Assembly: GCA_001839685.1 (NCBI GenBank)
Contig: MLAK01001431.1
Coordinates: 1 to 15,930 of the forward strand
Direction: 5' to 3'
Origin: Tritrichomonas foetus
Taxonomy: Eukaryota; Parabasalia; Tritrichomonadida; Tritrichomonadidae
DNA: 15,930 bases
In this document: one piece after another, positions 8,843 through 15,860 of the stretch
Position numbering within the stretch: position 1 is the stretch's first letter
Layout: each line of letters starts with the position of its first letter
Notes under the pieces: generated by a model
Databases searched by the model: none
What the model saw: the letters and a program-made list of their open reading frames with translations, nothing else
What the model was told of the DNA's origin: nothing
Position numbers and translations under genes: made by a program

Positions 8843-8864
8843 AGCGGTTTAGCTCAGCCATTTT
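8843..8864 (+). promoter_or_regulatory. RPL11 core promoter: M3-type Myb site plus CCATTTT start element
   Basis: AGCGGTTT (8843-8850) matches the M3 core element of Trichomonas vaginalis, (A/G/T)(A/G)C(G/C)G(T/C)T(T/A/G), which is bound by a Myb-like protein. Eight bases later, CCATTTT (8858-8864) resembles the initiator or M5 and would give a 14-base leader from A8860. A second, perfect initiator TCATA is at 8837-8841 (35-base leader). Which start is used cannot be told from sequence. Confidence 0.45.
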
Positions 8865-8873
8865 CTTTTTCGT

Positions 8874-9395
8874 ATGTCTGCTCAAACTACATCCAAACTC
8901 AGCGAAATCCGTGTGGCCAAACTTTGCATCAACATCAATCCAGGACAAGTTGGTGATCAAGTTACCCGTGCCTCACGTGTCATTGAACAACTCACAAATC
9001 AAAAGGCCCAGCTTGCAAGATCACACAGAACAATTCCAAAATTCGGGATCCGAAGGAACGATAAGATTGCCGCTTACGTTACCGTTCGTGGTCCTCGTGC
9101 CCTCAAGATTCTGAATGATGCCCTTCAAGTCCTCGACTTCGAAATTTCCTCCCGCTGCTTTTCCAACACAGGAAACTTCGGCTTTGGTATCAAAGAACAC
9201 ATCGACCTTGGTCTCAAATACGATCGTGATATCGGCATTCACGGAATGGATATCTACGTTGTTCTTGAGCGCCCTGGAAATCGCGTCTCCAGGAGGAAGC
9301 ACTGCAGATCAAGGATTGGTCCAAAGCAAAGAGTCTCAAAAGCAGAGGCACAAGAATGGTACATTCAGAAATTCCAAGGCACCTTGCTCAAATAA
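8874..9395 (+). CDS. RPL11: 60S ribosomal protein L11 (uL5)
   Basis: This 173-residue protein is eukaryotic uL5, which contacts 5S rRNA in the central protuberance of the large subunit. It is collinear with human RPL11 throughout: RELRIRKLCLN there matches EIRVAKLCIN here, and FGIRRNDKIA, TVRGPRA, NTGNFGFGIKEHIDLG, DIGIHGMDIYVVL and the basic C-terminal segment RSRIGPKQR are all conserved. Length is normal (human 178). Codon use is rich in C-ending codons, unlike the A/T-ending codons of neighbours, as expected for a highly expressed gene. The stop codon lies inside TAAA. It shares an 85-bp region with the divergent GRP170-like gene. Confidence 0.97.
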   Translation: MSAQTTSKLSEIRVAKLCININPGQVGDQVTRASRVIEQLTNQKAQLARSHRTIPKFGIRRNDKIAAYVTVRGPRALKILNDALQVLDFEISSRCFSNTGNFGFGIKEHIDLGLKYDRDIGIHGMDIYVVLERPGNRVSRRKHCRSRIGPKQRVSKAEAQEWYIQKFQGTLLK

Positions 9396-10066
9396 AGTCA
9401 GTTATTTGTCTTGTATCTTTCAACAATTATAATTAGATTTGTATGGAGAATGATAAATTCATCATTCTCTAATGTATAATTTTTTGAAAATATTATTTTG
9501 AATGAGAAATACATATTTAAATAGTATGGCTATTTGTATAGTAGCTTTGTAGCTTAATATGTTTATATAATTTAACGTATTTGTGTAAATTAATGAAATT
9601 GGATGAGTCATCTTCATGATTTAATTGAGTTCGATCTTTTGGAACTTGATGTAATGTTGCAGTAGCATTGTAGTACATTAATATGAATCGATGTATGAAA
9701 ATAATCTTGTTTTTATGTTGCAATTAAAAACCCTTAAATTAGTTTTCATTAATAATGATCGCATCATGAAATGTTCTTTGATAAGTGGGATTTCTTATGA
9801 ATATTAATAGCTAATTGTTGTTGTGAAGGCGCGAATAATCGACTAGCAGTCTTGTTCTGTTATGACATCATCAATGATCAATTGAAAATTAAAAGAGGGT
9901 AATCAAAAAGTTGATGATAATTCTAATTTTTGTGAGTAATGAATCAGTTTTGATAATGGTTATAACTTTTTCTATGTTTTACTCATTTGACAACATTGTT
10001 GTATAGAATCTTTGAATTGACTTCAGAAATTTGAGTTTGTCAACATTAAGAAAAATTCAAAGGTGA
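9396..10066. other. Intergenic spacer, 670 bp, no gene seen
   Basis: AT-rich DNA between RPL11 and the ankyrin gene. The only notable structure is the palindrome at 9446-9469. A 68-codon open stretch on minus begins with TTG and lacks coding character. No tRNA or initiator close to the ankyrin ATG was found. Confidence 0.5.
9446..9469. repeat. Near-perfect 24-base palindrome downstream of RPL11
   Basis: GAGAATGAT (9446-9454), a six-base loop AAATTC, and ATCATTCTC (9461-9469) form a 9-bp stem, with only one mismatched pair if the AATT centre is included. It lies 50 bases after the RPL11 stop and may be in or just past the 3' end of the transcript. Confidence 0.5.
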
Positions 10067-11950
10067 ATGAATGAAGATATGAAACGCATCTTAGAGAAAG
10101 TTCTTACCCCAGAAGGTCTGAATAATGCAATGCAGATTGTCGATCTCCAGGAGGTAATTATGAGTGTTGAACCTGAAAACATTGAAATTATCAGTAATTT
10201 AATATCCAATTCTGATTTCACTCGTGACAAAAGGCTCACGAAAAAACTTGCCTTCAATATTTTTATTGGCTGTAAATACCGGCTCTTCAGAATTGAAGAA
10301 TACGCCAAACTGGCATATCTGATATGTCAGAATTCTAATATCCCTACTGAAATTGTAAAATACTTTAAAAATAAGCTCTTTCATATTGACATGTCATATG
10401 CAAACAAGCCTTGGCGTCTCTGCTTTGTTTACAAATCCATGCAAATATTTGATCAGGATGAAATTTATAATTATATCAAAAGGTTCATTAAAAAGTATTC
10501 ATCAGTTGGTGATTGTGGACTTAGCCTTTTTTGCTATTTTGCCCCTTTTCTTGAAGAACGAAATCCTCAGGATTTTCAAAGATTTATCAACGTTTTAAAA
10601 GAAAGGCGAAAAACAATGAAATTAGGTCGAGTGTATCATCAATTTATTGACAATTATGAAGAACTATCAGCTAATAATTGGGAGAAATTAATAGAGGCAA
10701 TTAATGATTCATTTATGTCAAATACAATTTTTAACGCAATTTGTCATGATCAAGTTGACAAATTTATAGAATTCACAAAAAAAGATGATTTTGACTATAA
10801 TATGAAAGTGCCTGAGTCAATATATTCCAAAAGTCAATTATTACTCTATCGTTGTACCCTTTTAGAATTTGCATGTTTTCATGGAGCAACGAAATGTTTT
10901 GATTATTTATTAGAAAATGGTGCTGATCCAAAATTAACAGATGATATAGGTCTGAATTTGATGCAGTTTGCAGTAGCTGGTGGCCATCATGAAATGATAG
11001 TAAAGGCACAAAAATTAGGATTCTCTTTTAATGGTGCTATTCCATTAGTTGCTGAGTATTTTCGATTCGATTTATTTAATTGGCTTTGTAGTAACTACGA
11101 AGTTAATTTAGAGAAAAGTTATTTACAAACTGGTACAATTTTTCATCGTTGTGCCACAGCTAATAATATTTGGATGATGTTAATTTGTATGTCAAAAGGT
11201 GTAGATGTGAATGTATTTGATAATCTTGATTTGACTCCTTTGTTTTATGCAGCAAAAAATGGATCGCTTGATGCAATTGATCTCTTACTGTCACATAAAG
11301 ATATAAATTGGGAACTTTCAGATAAGTTTAAAGATACACCATTGCATGGATCAGCAACTTATGGCGAATTTCAATCATTTAAAGCACTATTAAAGCATAA
11401 AGATGCTAATATTAATGTTTTGGATTGTAATGATCGTGCACCAATTACTTATGCTGTTTATTATGGTTTTCCTGATATAGTTAAGTATATAGTTAAAAAA
11501 CCAGAAGCAGAATTAAATAAACCAGACGTTTTTGGTTTAATTCCAGCTTATCATTGTTGTATGTCGAAATTACCTGTTGCATTACAATTATTATTAACTC
11601 GATCTGATGTTGATATTAATTTCCCGAATAATAATGGAGAAACTGTTCTTCATTATGCTGTTAAAAGTAATTTTGCAAATATCGTTGAAGTTTTAATAAA
11701 TAGTGACGGAATTGATCCAAATGTATCTTTGCCAGATGGTACAAGATCAATTCATTTTGCAGCAATTCTTGGTTATAAAGAAGTTATGCTTTTACTTTTA
11801 GATAATCCGAAGACTGATGCAAATGTTTTCAATGGTTATGGATATACACCACTTCATTTAGCAATTAAAAATCATCATCTTGAAATTATTAAAGTACTCA
11901 TTAAAAACCAAAGAGTTGACCCAAACAAACATTCTTCAGTTTTCATTTAA
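10067..11950 (+). CDS. DUF3447/ankyrin-repeat protein, C-terminal end frame-broken
   Basis: This 627-residue protein has the layout of the large trichomonad ankyrin family. A helical N-terminal region (1-235) has no obvious motif. A DUF3447-type segment follows near 265-290 (LLEFACFHGATKCFDYLLENGADP), and then ankyrin repeats run to the end, with clear TPLFYAAKNG, TPLHGSATYG, TVLHYAVKSN, RSIHFAAILG and TPLHLAIKNH motifs about 33-36 residues apart. Ankyrin repeats mediate protein contacts; the partner is unknown. The frame stops at 11950 after RVDPNKHSSVFI, part-way through a repeat. The expected continuation (SPYDYATQLGYNDAADLF) appears at 11986-12063 in another frame. No TAAA lies between the present stop and 12061. 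No initiator is seen close to the ATG. Confidence 0.85.
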   Translation: MNEDMKRILEKVLTPEGLNNAMQIVDLQEVIMSVEPENIEIISNLISNSDFTRDKRLTKKLAFNIFIGCKYRLFRIEEYAKLAYLICQNSNIPTEIVKYFKNKLFHIDMSYANKPWRLCFVYKSMQIFDQDEIYNYIKRFIKKYSSVGDCGLSLFCYFAPFLEERNPQDFQRFINVLKERRKTMKLGRVYHQFIDNYEELSANNWEKLIEAINDSFMSNTIFNAICHDQVDKFIEFTKKDDFDYNMKVPESIYSKSQLLLYRCTLLEFACFHGATKCFDYLLENGADPKLTDDIGLNLMQFAVAGGHHEMIVKAQKLGFSFNGAIPLVAEYFRFDLFNWLCSNYEVNLEKSYLQTGTIFHRCATANNIWMMLICMSKGVDVNVFDNLDLTPLFYAAKNGSLDAIDLLLSHKDINWELSDKFKDTPLHGSATYGEFQSFKALLKHKDANINVLDCNDRAPITYAVYYGFPDIVKYIVKKPEAELNKPDVFGLIPAYHCCMSKLPVALQLLLTRSDVDINFPNNNGETVLHYAVKSNFANIVEVLINSDGIDPNVSLPDGTRSIHFAAILGYKEVMLLLLDNPKTDANVFNGYGYTPLHLAIKNHHLEIIKVLIKNQRVDPNKHSSVFI

Positions 11951-12063
11951 TATTTATTGTGATGTTCTTACTTATGATTTATTTATCACCCTATGATTAT
12001 GCAACGCAATTAGGATATAATGATGCAGCAGATTTATTCAAACATTTGCTTCCAAAACCATAA
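11951..12063 (+). pseudogene. Displaced last ankyrin repeat in another frame
   Basis: From 11986 the frame one base behind the ankyrin gene reads SPYDYATQLGYNDAADLF and then KHLLPKP with a stop at 12061-12063. This is the usual terminal half-repeat of trichomonad ankyrin proteins. It is separated from the upstream repeat by about 45 bases of AT-rich sequence that fits no repeat. No AG lies between 11951 and 12010, so a standard GT-AG intron cannot join the two pieces. The final TAA lies in TAAA, as in intact genes here. A small insertion or indel after the gene was formed is the simplest reading; a sequence error is possible. Confidence 0.6.
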
Positions 12064-12538
12064 ATGATTATTTTGTTTTTTATTATCATAAACGGACACT
12101 TTGTGAATTTATTCTCGTGTTATTTATTATGAATATAATATTAGAAAATGCTCCTTTACAAGTCATATGAGATATTTTCTAAATTAATCGATAACAATCA
12201 TACTTAGCCTAGAAAAGATCTCTACTAATTTAGTATGATACTTTAGATCTATTTATTCCATTTGTCTCGTCACATGTCATCGAATCAAAACCAATGAATT
12301 TGAAAATTTCAAATTTATCAAAAGTAAATGAAAAAAAGCTTTTTACTATTTGGTTTGTATTAAAGGGGATTATATTCGAGAATATGAATAATACATATTG
12401 CTTTGAGGATCATGATATACTGGCATGAATTTTTTATTTTATTCTCTGGATATTTTTCGTGATTGATTTCATTGAGATGATATGGCACTTTTGTTAATGA
12501 CTTGGTAAAATCACTTTGTATATTTTCTGATTGGTGGT

Positions 12539-12585
12539 ATTTCATTGAATGATTTTGAACAGGATACACAATCATTCAATGAAAT
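12539..12585. repeat. Perfect 16-bp inverted repeat, 15-base loop
   Basis: The left arm ATTTCATTGAATGATT (12539-12554) and right arm AATCATTCAATGAAAT (12570-12585) are exact reverse complements. A transcript from either strand would form a stable hairpin. It could be a remnant of a small mobile element, a structured RNA, or a DNA cruciform; I see no flanking target-site duplication. Confidence 0.75.
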
Positions 12586-12686
12586 TCGATAAAATTTAAA
12601 TAATGACAAATTCATTATATAAGATTATTATATTATTGATAAGCACAAACACCAATTAAATCGGTCTTTTTATGATATCTGATATT

Positions 12687-12759
12687 TCATTTTCTTTGAA
12701 TTCATTTATTATCTGATCAATATCAGAGTTATTGAATAAATTTGGTGTCAAAGAATGAT
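12687..12759. repeat. Imperfect long inverted repeat
   Basis: CATTTTCTTTGA on the left faces TCAAAGAATG on the right, and the centre reads ATCTGATCAATATCAGA, where CTGAT and ATCAG pair around CAAT. Between these, pairing is partial (TTTATT with AATAAA). This could be a weak folded element. Confidence 0.3.
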
Positions 12760-12935
12760 ACAACAATAAAAATACGCATAGCTCACATGATCATATCATT
12801 CCAATGAAATGAAATCAAAATTGATATTATTATTATCATTATTCTGTTTCACCATTAATTCACCTATTATTGTATAATTGGCCTGTTTCTAACCAAAATT
12901 GAAAGACAGAAAAAATGGTCAATTTTTCCTTGTCA

Positions 12936-12940
12936 CCTTT
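12936..12940 (+). promoter_or_regulatory. M5-type start element CCTTT for the kinase gene
   Basis: CCTTT matches the Trichomonas M5 element, where transcription starts at the second C (12937). This gives a 28-base leader before the ATG at 12966. The flanking bases TCACC also resemble an initiator. Confidence 0.4.
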
Positions 12941-12965
12941 TTCTTGTAATAAAGAAAACTTTTAA

Positions 12966-13904
12966 ATGCTAGATAAAGATGCAAATTATATTACATCATT
13001 CAAAAATATTCAAAAAGACCCAATTGTGATGAACCTTCATTTTAACAAAGGAAATATTCTTCGTACAAATTCTGAAATGTTTGGTGGCAAGTCCGTCACC
13101 AAAGCTAACTTTTCAGAGATAGGCAATCCAGATACTAGTTTTGATTTTCCATGCATGTGTAAAGGACATGGAAGTAGTCCATCTGATCTTGAAAAAAATT
13201 ACAGAGAAATTTATTTTTTATGCCATTTGAAAAACTTACATCCTTGTATTGTCGAAATATATGGATGGTGTGATACATATTTTTTAATGGAATATGTTGC
13301 TAACGATTCACTTCGAAAAATTCGGAAAGACAGAAAAATAAAATTGACTGGAACTCAGAAAACCAAAATTATGCTTGGTATTGCTCACGTTCTCAATTTT
13401 TTGCATCAAAACGAAATAGTTCATTGTGATGTCTCTTCCAATAATATTTTACTTGATGATAATTTCGAACCAAAACTTATTGATTTTGAAACAACGAAGT
13501 TTTTGGATTTTCCAAGAGATCAAATAGGAACTCTTCATTTTATTCCACCAGAGCTTTTGAAATCTTATCCTAATTCTATAAAATCTGATATATTTTCTTT
13601 TGGTGCAGTTATTTGGCAATTGGAAACAGAAGAAGAAATTCCTATTACCATGTATGATATTAACTCTAATTTCGAAAGAATGATTTTGAATACAGATACA
13701 ATGAATCCTGGATTGAAATTTTTAATAGATTCATCAAGAGAAGAACATCCTGATATGAGATTTGATTTGAGTGTATATATAAAGTTAATTATATCTGGAA
13801 AATCAGTATTTGATGGAACAGATATGAATGAAGTTAGAGAGTATTACAATAGACTTGAAGCCAATACAATTCATGACTTTGAGAGAAACAGTATAATAAA
13901 ATAA
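12966..13904 (+). CDS. Divergent protein kinase with HCD and DFE motifs
   Basis: This 312-residue protein has a compact eukaryotic protein kinase domain. Visible landmarks: possible beta-3 lysine K66 in PCMCKGH, helix-C glutamate E81, hinge YFLMEYV near 105-111, catalytic loop HCDVSSNN with D155 and N160, DFE at 173-175 where DFG is usual, PPE at 194-196 for APE, and SDIFSFGAVIW at 207-217 (SDVYSFG in most kinases). HRD is HCD, so it is a non-RD kinase, probably not activated by the usual activation-loop phosphorylation. A classic glycine-rich loop is hard to find before residue 66. Both metal- and proton-handling aspartates remain, so weak activity is possible. The tail (FDGTDMNEV...) looks like that of other trichomonad TKL-like kinases. 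TAAA precedes the stop. Confidence 0.85.
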   Translation: MLDKDANYITSFKNIQKDPIVMNLHFNKGNILRTNSEMFGGKSVTKANFSEIGNPDTSFDFPCMCKGHGSSPSDLEKNYREIYFLCHLKNLHPCIVEIYGWCDTYFLMEYVANDSLRKIRKDRKIKLTGTQKTKIMLGIAHVLNFLHQNEIVHCDVSSNNILLDDNFEPKLIDFETTKFLDFPRDQIGTLHFIPPELLKSYPNSIKSDIFSFGAVIWQLETEEEIPITMYDINSNFERMILNTDTMNPGLKFLIDSSREEHPDMRFDLSVYIKLIISGKSVFDGTDMNEVREYYNRLEANTIHDFERNSIIK

Positions 13905-14320
13905 GCAAAAATATAACAAACAAGATAGCAGCAATTCGATCCAATATTTATTATTTATTTAATTGAATTCCAGTTCACAAAGCATCAATTTACGAATGTT
14001 ATTCAAGCTTATTATAATCATAATCATAATATGGCAAGTTATTTCTATTTTTCATTTTTGCCAAAATCCTCAAAATATTAATATCCTGATATTTTTATCA
14101 TGGATATAATAAATATCCGAGAGTCCACATATTATGAAATATACTAGAAGAATTTTAAATTCACCTCTTAGTTTCCACCCTTTTTCACCAAATAAATTAT
14201 TAAAGAAATTACTAAAGAAATTTGGTTGTTTCATTGTTTTTTATTCAATGATAGTATAGATAGTTCTAATATGTATAGTAATAAAAATATAAAGAACAAT
14301 GTTCCGATAATTCCGATGAA
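13905..14320. other. Intergenic spacer between convergent kinase and Myb genes
   Basis: About 415 bases of AT-rich DNA, presumably both 3' ends. It holds a short stem-loop at 14102-14118 (GGATAT, AATAA, ATATCC) and a small direct repeat TAAAGAAATT near 14203-14222. No gene is seen. Confidence 0.5.
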
Positions 14321-15448
14321 TTATAGGAATCGTTGGAGGAATCCATCAATACTTTGTTTCATTACCAAAGTATTGTTATTAGATGATGTAAAAGGAAGCC
14401 CAGAAAAGGTGCTTGGAAGATTATCATCTGTCTCTGTAATTGATGGCATTTGTGCTTTTTGTGGATTCTGATGTAATATTTCCGTGTCTATCTTCACTTT
14501 ATGTGTGGTTGGAATATTCATATGTTGATGAGGAGTGAACATTGATGATCTTCTCTCTTCATGACATGGTTTCGATTTCTGATTTCCATTTTCATCATTG
14601 GCCTTCGTTGGCACAATTTTAGTTGACATGTTTGGCATAGAAAATCTCATTGGAATTCGAACAGGGGCAGGTGAAGGTGAAATAACAGCAATTGGCTGAT
14701 TGATATAACCGCCTGGTGTTGTTATAGAAATTGCTGGTGAAAATCCCAAATGGGTCGAAATACCTGGAGAGACTGCAGGAACACCAGGAATAGTAGTCAC
14801 CGCAATAGCTGGAGTCATTGCTGGCGATAAAGTATTGATGGGTGAAATGAGTAATTGTTTTCCATTTTTTGTGATTTGATTGTAATGATAGCGGCATTGC
14901 ACATCACTTCTATTACCAATTAATGCAGCTATTTTGGTCCAAGACTTCTCACCAAATTGGTTTACATAATTGATGAGCTTGGTTTCATCTTCATGCGTCC
15001 AGCTATCTTTCGATATGCGTGGGTTCAATCCTCTACTCCACCTTTGCGCGCACTGTGCACGAGTTCGATTGTTTCCAACAAATACGGCAATCGATGACCA
15101 ATTGTCTAGTCCGTAGCGATAAATACCGGCGAGAAGACGAATATCTTCATTTTGTGACCAACTTCGACTCTTTTTGTGGGCAGCCTCAGGATCATCGTCA
15201 GAGGGGATTGGATTTGGATCAACTTCGACGATTTCTCTGAGTTTGTAAACGGTCTCGGTGTGTCCACATTCTTCTGTAAAAATATTTAGTGCCTCTTCAA
15301 AAGGTATATTTTGAAGAAGATAATTGGTGATTGTTCGAGATAAGCGCTCACGGGAATCATGTGACTTGAAAAGTGGTTTAATGCGATCAATGTCTGATTT
15401 GTAGACTTCAAGGATAGCAGGAAGACCAGGATGTGGTATTTTGTTCAT
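14321..15448 (-). CDS. Two-repeat (R2R3-type) Myb DNA-binding protein
   Basis: This 375-residue protein has an N-terminal helical region (1-75), an acidic linker (SDDDPEAAHKKSR, 83-95) and two Myb repeats at about 95-141 and 145-191. Spaced aromatic residues mark them: W97, W117, W137, and W150, W170, Y187 in the second, where Y replaces the last W. Sequences such as NRTRAQCAQRW and NRSDVQCRYHY are recognition helices. After residue 200 comes a Ser/Pro/Thr/Ile-rich segment (about 202-265) with repeated SPA and TPA units, then a polar tail. Myb proteins of this type bind core or gene-specific promoter sites in trichomonads, and are greatly expanded there; the target of this one is unknown. TCACG and TCATC upstream are only near-matches to an initiator. 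Confidence 0.92.
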   Translation of the reverse strand: MNKIPHPGLPAILEVYKSDIDRIKPLFKSHDSRERLSRTITNYLLQNIPFEEALNIFTEECGHTETVYKLREIVEVDPNPIPSDDDPEAAHKKSRSWSQNEDIRLLAGIYRYGLDNWSSIAVFVGNNRTRAQCAQRWSRGLNPRISKDSWTHEDETKLINYVNQFGEKSWTKIAALIGNRSDVQCRYHYNQITKNGKQLLISPINTLSPAMTPAIAVTTIPGVPAVSPGISTHLGFSPAISITTPGGYINQPIAVISPSPAPVRIPMRFSMPNMSTKIVPTKANDENGNQKSKPCHEERRSSMFTPHQHMNIPTTHKVKIDTEILHQNPQKAQMPSITETDDNLPSTFSGLPFTSSNNNTLVMKQSIDGFLQRFL

Positions 15449-15590
15449 CAGATGATTCGTGAATCAGATAAACTTTTTAAGTAGCCCTCAATACTTTTCA
15501 TTTAACACAATCATTGCAAATCAAATTCACTTTTTCTGATTTGTTGGAACTTTTGTATTGAAACTATATTAATCTTTAGAAATACTTCTT

Positions 15591-15833
15591 TCAATAATTT
15601 TGGAACAGTAACAAATTTATTGCGTATATTGCATAGGAATGAATAGTTATTTGAATGTTATCATTCAAATCCTTAATTATATCATTCAAATCATTTTCTC
15701 TTTTCTTAAATTTTAATACAGATTTCAAAGCTTTTTTTACATGATTCAAACATTTGTGAGATTTCAGAATTTTTTTGCTTGATGTTGGTAATAATTGTGA
15801 ATTTTTTCTGTAATCAATGATTTTGATAGTCAT
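15591..15833 (-). CDS. Possible small gene, 80 residues, unknown
   Basis: An ATG frame of 80 codons, lysine- and leucine-rich (KKALKSVLKFKKR), with a 7-residue repeat (NDLNDII, KDLNDNI) and a hydrophobic C-terminal end (AIYAINLLLF). A perfect initiator TCACT lies 9 bases upstream and TAAA about 14 bases after the stop. These are the signals of a trichomonad gene, but both are short enough to arise by chance in this AT-rich DNA and no family is recognised. It could be random open frame. Confidence 0.35.
   Translation of the reverse strand: MTIKIIDYRKNSQLLPTSSKKILKSHKCLNHVKKALKSVLKFKKRENDLNDIIKDLNDNIQITIHSYAIYAINLLLFQNY
15649..15670. repeat. 9-bp hairpin with 4-base loop
   Basis: ATTTGAATG (15649-15657), loop TTAT, and CATTCAAAT (15662-15670) pair perfectly. 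The right arm is also part of a 13-base direct repeat TATCATTCAAATC (15659-15671 and 15680-15692; period 21 bases) that encodes the 7-residue repeat in the small minus-strand frame. Confidence 0.5.
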
Positions 15834-15839
15834 GTTTGA

Positions 15840-15844
15840 AGTGA
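15840..15844 (-). promoter_or_regulatory. Initiator TCACT for the small minus-strand frame
   Basis: On minus the bases read TCACT, with the start opposite 15842 and a 9-base leader to the ATG at 15833. This is a perfect TCA+1Y(T/A) match in the expected place. Confidence 0.35.
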
Positions 15845-15860
15845 TATTTCTTTATATATT

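Larger units (their letters stand above)
12064..12965. other. Intergenic spacer, 900 bp, with hairpin structures
   Basis: AT-rich DNA without a convincing gene. It contains a perfect 16-bp inverted repeat (12539-12585), an imperfect long hairpin around 12687-12759, and short runs of ATT repeats near 12820-12845. A 71-codon ATG frame on minus (12360-12575) overlaps the hairpin and shows no family signal. Confidence 0.5.

Noticed and set aside
8764..9114. 116-codon plus frame overlapping the chaperone start and RPL11
   Set aside because: It overlaps RPL11 in another frame and crosses the divergent promoter; no family match.
9517..9723. 68-codon open frame on minus after RPL11
   Set aside because: It begins with TTG, not ATG, which is not credible for a nuclear eukaryotic gene, and its composition is that of spacer DNA.
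11939..12013. An intron joining the ankyrin gene to its displaced last repeat
   Set aside because: There is a GT at 11939, but the first AG after it is at 12012-12013, inside the SPYDYATQLGYND motif. No trichomonad-type branch/acceptor (ACTAACACACAG) is present.
12360..12575. 71-codon ATG frame on minus with a TCATT initiator-like match 5 bases upstream
   Set aside because: The initiator match is part of the perfect hairpin, the protein shows no domain or codon bias, and such a frame is expected by chance in 900 bases of AT-rich spacer.
12064..12965. CRISPR array, insertion sequence or transposon in the long spacer
   Set aside because: No regular direct repeats, no transposase frame, and no target-site duplication around the inverted repeat were seen.
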